A DNA stretch of 64,000 nucleotides, from NCBI RefSeq assembly GCF_022682495.2, contig NC_071390.1, positions 153,116,583-153,180,582 of the forward strand, given 5' to 3'. A model generated the notes under the pieces. The model was not told the origin of the DNA, made no database searches, and was given only the letters and a program-made list of their open reading frames with translations. The DNA is from Desmodus rotundus (lineage: Eukaryota > Chordata > Mammalia > Chiroptera > Phyllostomidae). Below, piece by piece: positions 46,700 through 56,814 of this stretch. A program made the position numbers and the translations under genes. Position 1 is the stretch's first letter; every line of letters begins with the position of its first letter.

Positions 46700-47274
46700 G
46701 CAGTATTCTTCAAGAAGAAGGAAAAATGTCCCAAAAGTATTTCAGAGATGGGCTACTGCCTTGGTTTCAACAGACCAAATGACCTTCAGTCCAAGCCCTG
46801 GGGCAAGGACCACCCTGGATAACCTTAGGGCAGACCGTGGAGACAGGATTACTACGGCTCCAGTGTGGGCCCTCAGGGCAGAGCATCAAATCAAAGAGGA
46901 TTATTCTAGAGCTTTAAAATCTGCTGGAATCACCTTGCTAGGTTTTAGACTTTCTTGGAACCCATCTTCCCTTGTCTTCATTATTATTTCTTTCTTTTAG
47001 AGTGAGAATATCTATCCAATATCTGTCCCACAATTATATTTGGAAAGTACATAACTTGTCTGATTTTACAGTTTTACAGCCAGAGAGGAATTTTGCTTCA
47101 GGATAAGTTACAACTCAAGTTTCATTCATATGTGATTTAGGGGATCTTTAGATAAAACTTCAGACTGAAGACTTTAGAGTTGATAGTAGAACAGTTTAAG
47201 ACTTGTGGGCTGTTTGGTTGGAATGAATATATACTTCATGTGAGAAGGACATAAATTTGGGGGGGGCCAGGTAC
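46700..47274 (+). repeat. MaLR internal region, 3' part
   Basis: The sequence leading into the LTR (TAAAATCTGCTGGAATCACC, GACTTTCTTGGAACCCATC, CAGCCAGAGAGGAATTTTGC, ending GTGAGAAGGACATAAATTTGG and GGGGCCAGGTACAGAAT) follows the 3' internal region of MaLR retrotransposons. Non-coding relic. Confidence 0.65.
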
Positions 47275-47602
47275 AGAATAGACTGAATTTTCATATTTCC
47301 CCCAAATCCGTGTGTTGAAACATTAACCCCAATATGACAGTGTTGGGGTTGGGTGCCTTTGGGAGGTTAATGACCTTTTGATGGCGTCATCAGGGTGGGG
47401 CCTCCCTGATGGGATTAAGATACTTTTGAGAAGAGGAGAGACCACAGTAGACACACTGAGGATAGGCCTAAAAGAGGACTCCCACCAGAAAGTGAGACAG
47501 CCAGCACCTAGTTCTTGGACTTTCCAGCCTCCAGAACTGTGAGAAATCAATGCCTTACCTTAAGCCACCTAATTTATGGTGTTGTGTTATAAGCTAAGAC
47601 AT
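47275..47602 (+). repeat. MaLR LTR (3' LTR, MLT1/MST type)
   Basis: CCCCCAAATCCGTGTGTTGA, TGGGAGGTTAATGACC, ATCAGGGTGGGGCCTCC, GACTTTCCAGCCTCCAGAAC, TGTGAGAAATCAATGCC and TTAAGCCACCTAATTTATGG follow the MaLR LTR order, directly after its internal region. The orientation matches the LTR at 15712-16076. Confidence 0.8.
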
Positions 47603-48439
47603 ATATTTTCTTAAACTATAATGAAACGCTACATCATCTTCTAGTCACCAAAATGTTTTTCAGACTTTGTTCTTACCTTGCCTGAGGATAAACTTCAGGA
47701 AAATATCACTTCCAAATCAGTGTATTTTGACACATTAAGCAGAGGGTCCTGGAAACTCTTGATGTTTAATCATGTAGACATCAAGTAAGCTACTACATAA
47801 CCTTTTTTTTCAGACTAGCAGATGGATATCCTTGTGCATTGGAACAAGTATCTTTTAATGGTAGGGTAATTATATTAAAAATTTATGGTTTTTCCCCCTT
47901 GGAGTAAATTTTCCAAAAAAAAAATTCTTATTGCCATAAAATGCATTTTTAAGATAGTTTAGCATCTTTAGTTCTATATAGGACTCCCTTTTCTTCATGG
48001 CTAAGCTTACTAACACATATATGCATCATATTCACTCTAGACAATGAAGCAGTCTTTCCGTACCTTTAAAATATTTGTATTTAATATGCATCCAGTGGAA
48101 GAGCAAAATGCTAAGAGGAAATTGGGGTGTCAACTTAAAAATAAGGTTGACTAAGGCTACCCTACTGTGATTTGTTACAGATTATTTGTTTTAATGTGAA
48201 GGTTAAAAAAAGGAAGACAGTGTATAGTACTTAATTTTAAACTAGCAATTGTATGGTGCTCAGGAAAAACCCTGGATCTGTGGGATAGAATTCTTGGAGA
48301 TCCTCTTCTGCTTTGCTAGAGGAAGTGAAGGGTGAGGTTTACCATCTTTACTGAGTTGCTCCTGGTGCAAGAAGTCCAAGGGCTTGTTTAATTGCACCAT
48401 CTTCAGCTGCTGAAATGAATTGGCTGAAGAAAGGAGGCA
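47603..48439. other. Unassigned AT-rich DNA
   Basis: No recognised feature. Confidence 0.5.
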
Positions 48440-49810
48440 GGAATCCAAGAAGCATTATTTTCACAGGTAGGCACAGGTAACTGGGTTCTTGGTGATGGGG
48501 ACAAAGAATTGAACTGAACACACAGAGTTTATAGCAAAGAACATGGAAGCAGGCCAACTCCAAGCAGAGATTGACCTCATGGACTAGAGGGATTCTATTC
48601 TTATAGGGTGGATATTTCCTGGATAATTTTGGCAGGCTTTTATTGCGCATGTACAAGTAGTTGTATTACTTTAAAGCTACTGCACATGTGGTCTCCCATG
48701 ACTTTCCTTGATTGGCCACTGGGGAAGGGGTCATACAATGTTACCGAATGGACCTCCGCTTCTCTTGGGGTCCCCCTGTACTAGGCTCACCTTGACTGCC
48801 ACCAGGGAATTACAGTTCTCAATGTCAGAGATTGGTGAAAAGGAATTATTTATTCAAAAGTTATACAGAGTTAAGAGTAATGACTTAATGTCTTCATTAA
48901 AATCCCAAATTCCCTTAAAACACCCACAAACACAAACAGTCCTTCCTTTCCCCCTTTTTCTGGTCCAGGGTACCATATCTCAGGAAACGAAATAGAGGTC
49001 CGTGGCTCAGGTAGTCCCCAGTTCTTCCCAGTAGATCGTGCTTGGCTGGTAGGCCTCCCTTGGGTCCCAGCACCATCAGCTGTGCCATAGGGATCTCTAG
49101 TTCTTAATCCAAAACCACATTGTACCTTCTCATGGCCCACCAGTAAGAGTCCTTTCACCCCTTTCCTTCCCGCAGCTTCTCTCCTGCATTCTTCCAAACT
49201 GCTAAGAGAGAGCTCTGCATAGCTGCTACATCTTGCTTTCTGGCTTCCTAAGCTGCATGTCAAAGGGAGACCCAAAGCCACGTGGTTCTCCCCTGACAAA
49301 GCCGCATGGTCGTTGTCATGGCTGCCGCTCCTGGGTTTAAATCCCAGTGCCAATCTTCATCTACTGCCCCATTTCCAAATCCTCCCACAATCTGCTATAC
49401 CTGCCAGCATTCCCATATTTTTCCAGCTTCTCTGGGCTGCCATACTAAGTCCGGGCAGGTGTGGCCCTGTGGTGTGGAGCCAGTCATCTCCAAGCTCTTA
49501 CGCAGGCTCTGCAACCAGGGCAAGTTGCCTGCCCGTTACATCCTGGGTGGAAGTCACTCCCATCTCCCTGGCTCAAAGCATGGAGACAGCTATTTAACAT
49601 ATCCATGAAACTGGTCAAAAGTTATAGATATGTTAAATGACTGTTCCAGGGGTTATTTGCAAAACTGTTGCTATGCAAAACAACTCTCAGTGGCCCTGCT
49701 CCATGTATCCTATCCCCTAGTTCAGACTTGTGTGGGTGAGGACATCCCATATTTTTAATATTTCCTGGACATCCTGAGTTCTAGACCCCATTACAAATCC
49801 TTCTTTGGGG
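48440..49810. repeat. Probable endogenous retroviral LTR-like block, second copy
   Basis: 48740-49800 shares ordered blocks with 33843-34855, for example AATTATTTATTCAAAAGTTATACAG, CATGGCTGCCGCTCCTGGGTTTAAAT, TACCTGCCAGCATTCC, GGGCAGGTGTGGCCC and AAGTCACTCCCATCTCCCTGG. The preceding 48440-48735 also reads like LTR sequence (GAACACACAGAGTTTATAGC and TTTTATTGCGCATGTACAAG). Read in reverse, GAATAAAT could act as a polyadenylation signal. Exact ends not determined. A 160-codon minus frame (48871-49353) and 94-100 codon plus frames (49306-49608) lie inside, with no domain I recognise. Confidence 0.5.
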
Positions 49811-49984
49811 GCCCCTCTGGCTGAACCCTCTTACATTATTAGTTACTCTTTTATCTTTCTTCTCTGTAACTAACCAGTCACCAGATTTCAGGAGCAGTTA
49901 ATGTTTCTTGATCTTTTCCCCTTCTCTTCATTCCCATTGCCAATACCTTAAACTCTTAACCACTTTGTGGGAGTTCACTTCGGT

Positions 49985-50480
49985 GCTCATCCTGCTTCTG
50001 GGTCTGCCCCTTTTCGTGTTGTGCATACAGTTATCTTTCTGTAGCACTTATACATTATCAGACTCCTCTCCAGCTGGAGATTTTGTAGTGGCCCTTCTCG
50101 ACCAGCAGGATCTGGTCCAAACACCCTAACAGGAGATGGCGAAATGAGTCCCCAGAAGTTGTTTTTGTGGTCATGGTCATGACTACATTGCTATTTTATA
50201 CACATGCAAATTCTTTTAAAAGCATCTTCTCTCTTCCCACTGCCCCTCAGATTTCCTAATGCTGCAAGCATGAGCTTTTGTCTTTCCGGCAGATAATCCT
50301 TCACTGCCCCACACTCTTAGCATCAGGGCATGTGCTTTCAACCTGTCTGTCATTGTCTATTGTCAGGTTTCTCCAAAAGGGCGTAAATGTAAGCTTTGTG
50401 AGATAAGAATAGTATGTATGTCTTATTCACCGTTTTATCTCTGGAGCACAGGAAAATTCCTTACACACAAAAAATACATG
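49985..50480 (+). mobile_element. L2 3'-end relic
   Basis: TTGTAGTGGCCCTTCTCG and GCGTAAATGTAAGCTTTGTG, followed by TTTATCTCTGGAGCACAGG, fit the L2 3' end. Confidence 0.45.
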
Positions 50481-50539
50481 CTCAGATAAATGTTTTCAAA
50501 TTTAAATATTCTACAATCTTTTACAAAATTGCCAGTTAT

Positions 50540-51050
50540 GGTCATATGGGAGAAACTCCCAGAAACTCGGTTCTTCTCACCAATGCAGTAAAGAATTATA
50601 GACCAGTGAGTGTCTTATGGTGCAAACGGGGTGTATTGGTGATGTGTTTTTGTGGAAGAGAATGGGTCTTGCTGAGTTAGGGGAGAAAGGTAAGAGCAGG
50701 GGTGGCAAGAGCAAGAGCCTTTGTTCTGAGAACTTACATAGTTGGCAGGAGGGGGGCAGCGGAAGAAGTTACATTGACTGACAGGTAAAGGTGGTGCCAG
50801 CTTTCCAGGATGGGACGAGAATACCCAAAGGTATTAATGGACTTCTCCCTGTAGGCACTGTGGGCTTTCGGGCCTTTCAGGCCTTGGGATGAAAGCACAG
50901 TTTCAAAGGCTTTCTTTCCAAGATAATGGAAATGATATGTAGAATTTCAAGGGCTGCTGAGTCAGTGGGTGAGACATATATCCCTCTTCCTCCCTGCCTT
51001 TGTTCCCCTCTGGCTGCTCATTTTACCATAACAGTCTCACCTTTTGATGG
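50540..51050. repeat. Possible LTR-like repeat
   Basis: GC-richer than the surroundings. AACTCGGTTCTTCTCACCAATGCAGTAAAGAATT at its left resembles LTR sequence of mammalian endogenous retroviruses. No coding frame. Confidence 0.35.
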
Positions 51051-51084
51051 GAACTTGGAAATAATATTGACCATTGTCCTGCCT

Positions 51085-51300
51085 ATTATTTGAATTTTCC
51101 ACTGTTATCAAGCCTCTTTCAAACACCTCACATAACAGGGATCTCACTACTTCCCAAGGAAGGCTGTTTCCTTATAAGACAGCTTTAATATTTATAATCC
51201 TCTTCATGTTGAGCCAAAATCTACCTCTAAAGTTCTATTATAACTTGTCTTATTTTTGCCCCATTGAACCTCATCTACTGTTCTTGCAGACATCATAAAT
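51085..51300 (+). repeat. Ancient repeat, possibly CR1/L3-like
   Basis: AGGGATCTCACTACTTCCCAAGG, GACAGCTTTAATATTTATAATCC and TGTTGAGCCAAAATCTACCTC follow an old vertebrate repeat whose consensus I recognise but cannot name surely. Confidence 0.5.
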
Positions 51301-52162
51301 AATGGAAGGTTTTTGGTCTCTATGTATCTTGCTGGTATCACAGCTATTATTTTGTATGTGGGGGAAAAAAGACATTCAGGAGCTTCCTAATATACATCCA
51401 TACCTAATGCAAGGGGTTCTTCACTGCAGTATTGCCCAATTAGACAAAAGCATTTACACAACATATTTATCACTGAACAGTAAAATATTATGCTAATAAA
51501 AGTAGTGCACAGTAATGTGCATTATACTTCAGGGAAATATAAAATTTTGAAAACTGGGCATTATGCTTTCCGTAATGAAAGATTTAAAGTTGTCCTAAAA
51601 TACAATGACTTTCTGCATTTGCATTAGAACACCAAACTGAATAGAAATGATTCTTTTAACAATATATAACTAAAATGCTAAAATTTGGCTTCATAAAGCC
51701 TGATGCTCTGGTTTGCAAAATTCAGTTTTATAAGGTATGTTTTTCATAACATACTGGAAGTCATATTTGTACCTCCCTATGAAGAATATAACATCTTTTT
51801 TAAGTCATTATCTTAAATAATATTAAAGAATCTGGTTAACCAGATTCTCAAACTTGAAGTTTAAGTATCAGTCAGTGACACATATATTGTTTACAGTTGC
51901 AGTAATTATATAGTTGAGGTATCGAAACAATACTAAAATTTATAGAAACCTAATTTTATTTCAAAGCCATGGAAGCATCAGTTATCTATTTGAAAAATTG
52001 AATAGTGCATCTTTATTTATATTGCAAAGTAAATGTAAACTGTCTTTGGATATAGTTCCTTATGTTTCTGATTAATGACTTGCTGTGTGAATTGAGTGGT
52101 GAAAATGAAAATTTTACATTTAGTTAAACTTCTGATATATTTAAATTGTTTCTATTTTGTAG
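51301..52162. other. Unassigned AT-rich DNA
   Basis: No sure feature; 51400-51520 may be a very degraded sense L1 end. Confidence 0.45.
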
Positions 52163-52239
52163 TCGGGATCGGCCCTAGGAAAAATGGTTCCTTTGCCACA
52201 AGCAGGTTTATAATCAGCTACCACCGTTACCTACCAACA
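52163..52239 (+). other. Candidate 77-bp internal exon (speculative)
   Basis: A TTTCTATTTTGTAG acceptor-like tract precedes and ACA/GTAAGAG follows. One frame is open for 25 codons after two leftover bases. It shares start and end phase with the other two candidates, so the three cannot be consecutive coding exons of one transcript. Confidence 0.13.
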
Positions 52240-52766
52240 GTAAGAGTGGAGGTAACCACTAGTTGTATGACCACACTAGAACACAGGAATAGTGCTGAAT
52301 GTAGTCAGACAGGGAGTTAGTATAATTTCTCCGACTTTGAATAAAAGGTCAGGCAAATTGAAAATCCAACACAGAGTCATGAATGCGTTATGAGTGTATT
52401 GCTGCCAAGGCAAGTAAGGAAGATGATATTTTCCAAGAGAATCACTTGTAAAAATGGCAAGCCCCTTCCTACAACGGAATAATGGCTATTTTAAGTATTG
52501 AAATCATTAAAAGGGTGAACATCTTGACTGAAAACTAAACACTGCAAGCATAAAATAACCAATTCTGGATCTGATTTTCTAGAAGGAAACTGTTAATGGG
52601 CTGTCCATGAATTCCTAAAAATGTGGAGACTGAGAGCAAAAATCCAGGTTAGCTCTGTGTTTGGACAGTACGATTTGAACATCTGAAACCTAAACAACTT
52701 GCACAAGTTGCTGGAAATAAATAATAAATCTCTGTGAGGTTAGAGATCAGGTACTGGACTGTGGCC
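52240..52766. other. Unassigned DNA
   Basis: No recognised feature. Confidence 0.5.
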
Positions 52767-52950
52767 ACTCCACTCAAACACCTAACGTAGCTGACTATTC
52801 TGTTCTTTGGCATTTAAGTGAAAGAAAAAAAAACTTTATTGTTTTTAATTTTTTTCATTTTAGCACTTCTGAAATCAAAATTATCTGATAATCTCTCTAT
52901 ATTTAATGTGGCAGTATTTTCTTTTTAAATCTTTACATCAATGATATTAA
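52767..52950. repeat. Local duplicate, copy A
   Basis: Similar over about 180 bases to 53566-53752: shared anchors GTAGCTGACTA, AATTATCTGA, TTTAATGTGGCAGT and TTTTCTTTTTAAATCT. I judge identity by eye at roughly 70-80 percent. Confidence 0.7.
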
Positions 52951-52953
52951 ATT

Positions 52954-52965
52954 GATAGCATCTAA
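52954..52965. repeat. Left target-site duplication of L1
   Basis: GATAGCATCTAA, perfectly repeated at 53215-53226. Confidence 0.85.
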
Positions 52966-53214
52966 TTAACAAAACAAGCAAATGAGCAAATACAGAAGCA
53001 AAGACTTGGAAATGAAGAACAACTTTCAGTGACCAGAGGGGAGAGGGGAGAGGGATAACGGGAAAGAAGGGGAAGGGGCAAGCAAAGGAACACAAACAGA
53101 TGACTCATGGGCACAGGCAATGTGGGGGTATTGAGTGTGGGAGTGGGGGGCGGGGTAAGGGAGAGCAGTGGGGGAAAGGAGGGACAACTGTACCTGAATA
53201 ACAATTAAAAAATG
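52966..53214 (+). mobile_element. Short L1 3' end, sense, with target-site duplication
   Basis: The 3' UTR of a bat-type L1: CAGTGACCAGAGGGGAGAGG, GGGAAAGAAGGGGAAGGGGC and the terminal GGGACAACTGTACCTGAATAA, then ACAATTAAAAAAT. About 250 bp, heavily 5' truncated, flanked by a perfect 12-bp direct repeat. It lies between the two local duplicates. Confidence 0.9.
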
Positions 53215-53226
53215 GATAGCATCTAA
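53215..53226. repeat. Right target-site duplication of L1
   Basis: Perfect match to 52954-52965. Confidence 0.85.
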
Positions 53227-53565
53227 ACAAAGAGGAAACTAGGAAATACTCATTGCCTTAGTATATACACTTAAAAATCCGAAAATGCTAAATAATTCTG
53301 ACATAGTAGCAGTTTGAGAAGAGAAACTGGTCTGGAAAAGTAATCTTTTCGGATCACTTCAGTTCAGTCGTGAGGCTGACCCGAGTGTGTTGTCATTGGC
53401 CATGTGTTTAATTTCACACTACTTTCCGTCTTCCCCAATATACAGCCAGAGTTTGAATTACCTTCCTCACGGAACTGGAATATTTGCTTAAGTAAAACTT
53501 GGACAGAGACTCCCTTTGTTGCTGGTGTCATCAGTCATTTGTCTGTTTTGTGTGTGTATGTGATG
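53227..53565. other. Unassigned DNA
   Basis: No match to the sequence upstream of copy A, so the duplication does not extend here. Confidence 0.5.
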
Positions 53566-53752
53566 ACTGCACTCAAGCAATTAAAGTAGCTGACTACTCT
53601 TTATGGCATTTTTTTAAGTGAAAAAAATACATTGTATTGTTTCAGAATTTTCCATGTCAGCATTTCAGAATCAGAATTATCTGACAGCCAGCATATATAC
53701 TTAATGTGGCAGTGTTTTCTTTTTAAATCTCTAAATAAATGTTCTTAAATTG
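53566..53752. repeat. Local duplicate, copy B
   Basis: See copy A at 52767-52950; same orientation, offset about 800 bp (about 540 bp without the L1). Confidence 0.7.
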
Positions 53753-54308
53753 CATATAAGTTTATATATACACACATGTGTGGATGCAACTTTGTATATA
53801 AATGATATTTGAATTGTCTGATGGTTCCATCTTTGGTTTATCTAATTGAAGCTTTGGGTTTCCACCTAAGAGACCATATAGAACATACACTCCACACCTG
53901 CCTTGTGCTGTATCTCTTGCCTCTTAAGTTCATAGACTTGGCAAGGGTTGGGAGATTACTATGTAAGCGCATATCAAGTATATTTAAATAGGGGCTAAAT
54001 TTGGCTGAATAATGATCATATTCATGAGCTCTGATAGAAGCAATACGAGAGGCCTCACTTAATGCATGACAATTTAAATGTTGTAGTCCTCTGGAAAATA
54101 TATTAAAGAAAAATGTTAAGACCAACTAGACCACTGGGGTTACCATTAGTAGGGAGAGGATTCTACCTTGAGTCTGCTCTAAGACCATCTGACATAAAGA
54201 CAACACACACACACACACAAAATAAAAAAGAATGGGAAATGTCTTCCCTTCCCTCTTTATGAAGTTATATCCTTTATAGAAAGGGAAATTGAAACAGTCA
54301 GTTTATAT
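53753..54308. other. Unassigned AT-rich DNA
   Basis: No sure feature. A (CA)n run lies at about 54205-54220. Confidence 0.5.
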
Positions 54309-54310
54309 AT

Positions 54311-54345
54311 ACGGGGTGGGCAAAAGTATGTTTCCCTTTAACTGA
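54311..54345. mobile_element. Mariner-type terminal fragment
   Basis: TACGGGGTGGGCAAAAGTAT resembles the terminal inverted repeat of a mariner element (GGGGTGGGCAAAAGTA). Only one end is visible, so this is a fragment or chance match. Confidence 0.4.
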
Positions 54346-54439
54346 TATGACAATTGAAACTGTATAACTCTCCTTGTACTCCTCCATTCCCTTGTCTTCT
54401 CTATTATGGCCCTATAGCTGGAAATCTATCTTGACTTAA

Positions 54440-54560
54440 CTCTATCAGAATGTATTCACTCAGCAAACATTTATTGAGAACTTTTATTTATAAGATACAC
54501 CATAGATGTTAGGAATTCAAATATGAATGAAAGAGTCCCTATTCTCAATAAGTTTATGAT
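54440..54560 (-). repeat. L2 3'-end relic, antisense
   Basis: TCACTCAGCAAACATTTATTGAG and AGAGTCCCTATTCTCAATAAG follow the reversed L2 tail. Confidence 0.55.
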
Positions 54561-54699
54561 TAAATGGAAAAAAATCAGAGGGTCAGCATTGTTAATAAAG
54601 TGTAGTGCACACAATTATATAGCTAAGAGCCCTTTTGTTCTTCTCTCCTGGACACTGTATTCCTCTGTTACCTGTTGTATTCCTACTCCTATGAAACCT

Positions 54700-54850
54700 C
54701 TTATAAACCATTTATTCTTAGACTACAATAATTGTTATTATCCTTATTTACATACGATGAAAATGAAGCTAAAAGAGTTTGCATCCTGCCCATGGTCACA
54801 TACTAATTGCAGAGCTGAGACCAGAATTTCCTGGGTCTACGTCCAGGATC
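54700..54850 (-). repeat. MIR SINE, antisense
   Basis: TTGTTATTATCCTTATTTACATACGATG, CATGGTCACATACTAATTGCAG and GCTGAGACCAGAATTTCCTGG are the reversed MIR blocks. Confidence 0.7.
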
Positions 54851-56004
54851 AACCATGTTCACGTGGTTATTTGTAGTCTTGCAAAAGTGTTTTAAAAGAT
54901 ACAGACAATAGATGAATAGATGACAGTTGTGATTAAAGAGATCAGTAAAGTGCCTTAATGGATGATGAAATTTTTAGGTCTCTTATAATTCACTCTTCTC
55001 AAAAAATTCTGACCTATAGTTAGAATTTCTGATTTCTCCTGGGCTCTCTTGATTTTTAATCCCTAATACATCCAAAGGTCTGAGAAGGGCGTAACAAAAA
55101 GCAATTCATCATACTGGCCAGCAGAGATCCATTATTTCCCTGAAGCAAAGCAATGAACCTTTGAGTTTCAAACATCTAGGATATTGAGTCTAAACATTCA
55201 AATTTCAGACATAAAACTAAAAGGAACTAAGAGCCCTCGGAAAATGCATTTTCAACTGTAATTCTTTTCACAATTTCTTAGTAAGAAACAGTAGTGCCAT
55301 AACACATCCAGGAACAGTTCAGCTCTCTCCCCTGTCCTGGGACAAGGAGGACACAGTAGGAGTGATTGGCCAATTAAAGCAATATAATCTATACATGGAA
55401 GGAAGAGGAGACTGTGTGTTTAGTAAAGGCCATTTCTAATGTGCATCTGGAATTTGTGCCAGCTCTTTAATGGACACCTTGGCAGCAGGGAAACAGCAGG
55501 AAACTATACTGCACTCCAGATGCTGCCATTTAGGTGGCCCCCTGCTACTGGTTCTGCTGACAAGCCAGTTGAACACATAGAAGCAAGGGCTATTTTTTAG
55601 GGAGCTCTGGCTTCTGCTGTCACAGCATCCTTTTGAAAGTTTTTCCTACTCACTTAGAAGACTCTGATTGAGGAAGAGCTGAGGCCTTGCTAAGAGAACA
55701 CTTAGCTTGCTCTGTAAGTAACTCACCTGCCTTCCAAGCAGTTTTCTTGTGTTTGATTTGCAGCCAGCTTGAGTGACTGAGAAATTAAGCCAGAGTGGTT
55801 GTAAGGGTCAAAACAAGGAAGAAATATCTAGGAGGCCCTGTTGGAAGACATATTTTACTGTAATTTGCTACCATTTACACTCACCAGTGTGATTCTGAGT
55901 TTTCTCCTCGGCGTCTGAACACATCAAAACCCTTTTTTCATATTTTTTCTTTGTTTCTCTCTGCTGAATTTTGAGGAATTTCTTCTTGGTTACCCTCTTT
56001 TTCA
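54851..56004. other. Unassigned DNA
   Basis: About 1.1 kb without a recognised gene or repeat. Confidence 0.5.
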
Positions 56005-56018
56005 CTAACTCTCTCTTT
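56005..56018. repeat. Left target-site duplication of PPIA retrocopy
   Basis: CTAACTCTCTCTTT, perfectly repeated at 56719-56732. The copy carrying the poly(A) side is here. Confidence 0.93.
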
Positions 56019-56718
56019 TTTGTTGTTGTTATTTAGTTTTTATTTCATAATCATGAACCTAACTCTGCAAACCAGCTAGACTTGGAAGGGGTAGGGAAAA
56101 CATGGAACCAAATGAACTGCAGAGAGAGCACGAAGATTATAGAACATTTCAAGCAGATGGAGGTGAAGGGGTGCTCTCTTGAGCTACAGAAGGAATGGTC
56201 TGGTGGTGAAGATAAAGCATAAGTCAAATGTATTATAGTGCTCCATGGCTATGACAACATCCATGCCATTTGTCACCTGGCCGAAGACCACATGCTTGCT
56301 ATCCAGCCACTCAGTCTCGGCAGTGCAGATGAAAAACTGGGAACCGTTTGTGTTGAGTCCAGCATTTGCCATGGACAAGATGCCAGGACCTGTGTGCTTC
56401 AGAACGAAATTGTCATCATCAAATTTCTCCCCATAGATGGACTTGCCGCCTGTGCCATTGTGGCATGTGAAGTCACCACCCTGGCACATAAATCCCGGAA
56501 TAATTCTGTGAAAGCAGGAGCCTTTATAGCCAAATCCTTTCTCCCCAGTGCTCAGAGCACAAAAGTTTTCTGCTGTTTTTGGAACTTTGTCTGCAAACAG
56601 CTTGAAGGAGATGCGACCCAAAGGCTCACCGTGGGCAGCGATGTCGAAAAACACGGTGGGGTTGATCATGGCTGGACGCTGAAAGGTCCGAGGCCGGAGC
56701 AGTGTCTGCAAGGCGGGC
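56019..56718 (-). pseudogene. PPIA: Cyclophilin A processed retrocopy (PPIA pseudogene)
   Basis: Cyclophilin A is a cytosolic peptidyl-prolyl cis-trans isomerase. The minus strand carries an intronless copy: ATG at 56669-56667, then 161 codons to a stop at 56186-56184. Residues 1-143 align without a gap to human cyclophilin A (165 residues), and active-site residues R55, F60, M61, Q63, A101, F113, W121, L122 and H126 are present. Codon 37 and codon 69 read Cys instead of the usual Arg, each explained by CpG to TpG decay. After E143 a deletion of about 65 bases removes the last 22 codons and normal stop; the frame then reads former 3' UTR. The 3' UTR, AATAAA (56044-56039) and an A-rich AACAACAACAAAAAAG tail remain. 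A perfect 14-bp duplication flanks it. Loss of the last strand of the barrel makes a folded enzyme unlikely. The TTG-started 175-residue version of the frame includes 5' UTR. The 195-codon plus-strand frame is antisense. Confidence 0.96.
56039..56044 (-). promoter_or_regulatory. Inherited polyadenylation signal of the retrocopy
   Basis: AATAAA on the minus strand, about 15-20 bases before the A-rich tail, inherited from the PPIA mRNA. It is not evidence of current transcription. Confidence 0.9.
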
Positions 56719-56732
56719 CTAACTCTCTCTTT
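56719..56732. repeat. Right target-site duplication of PPIA retrocopy
   Basis: Perfect match to 56005-56018; followed by AG, so the cleavage context CTTT/AG resembles the L1 endonuclease preference. Confidence 0.93.
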
Positions 56733-56814
56733 AGTTGTGACTTACTGCCATTAAGTGCATTTGCTGTATTTTTAATTTTAATATTTATAGAAATTCTTGT
56801 TGTTTTTTTCTTTT

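Noticed and set aside
48871..49353. 160-codon minus-strand frame
   Set aside because: Lies within the LTR-like block, has no recognisable retroviral or cellular domain, and its counterpart at 34 kb does not keep the frame.
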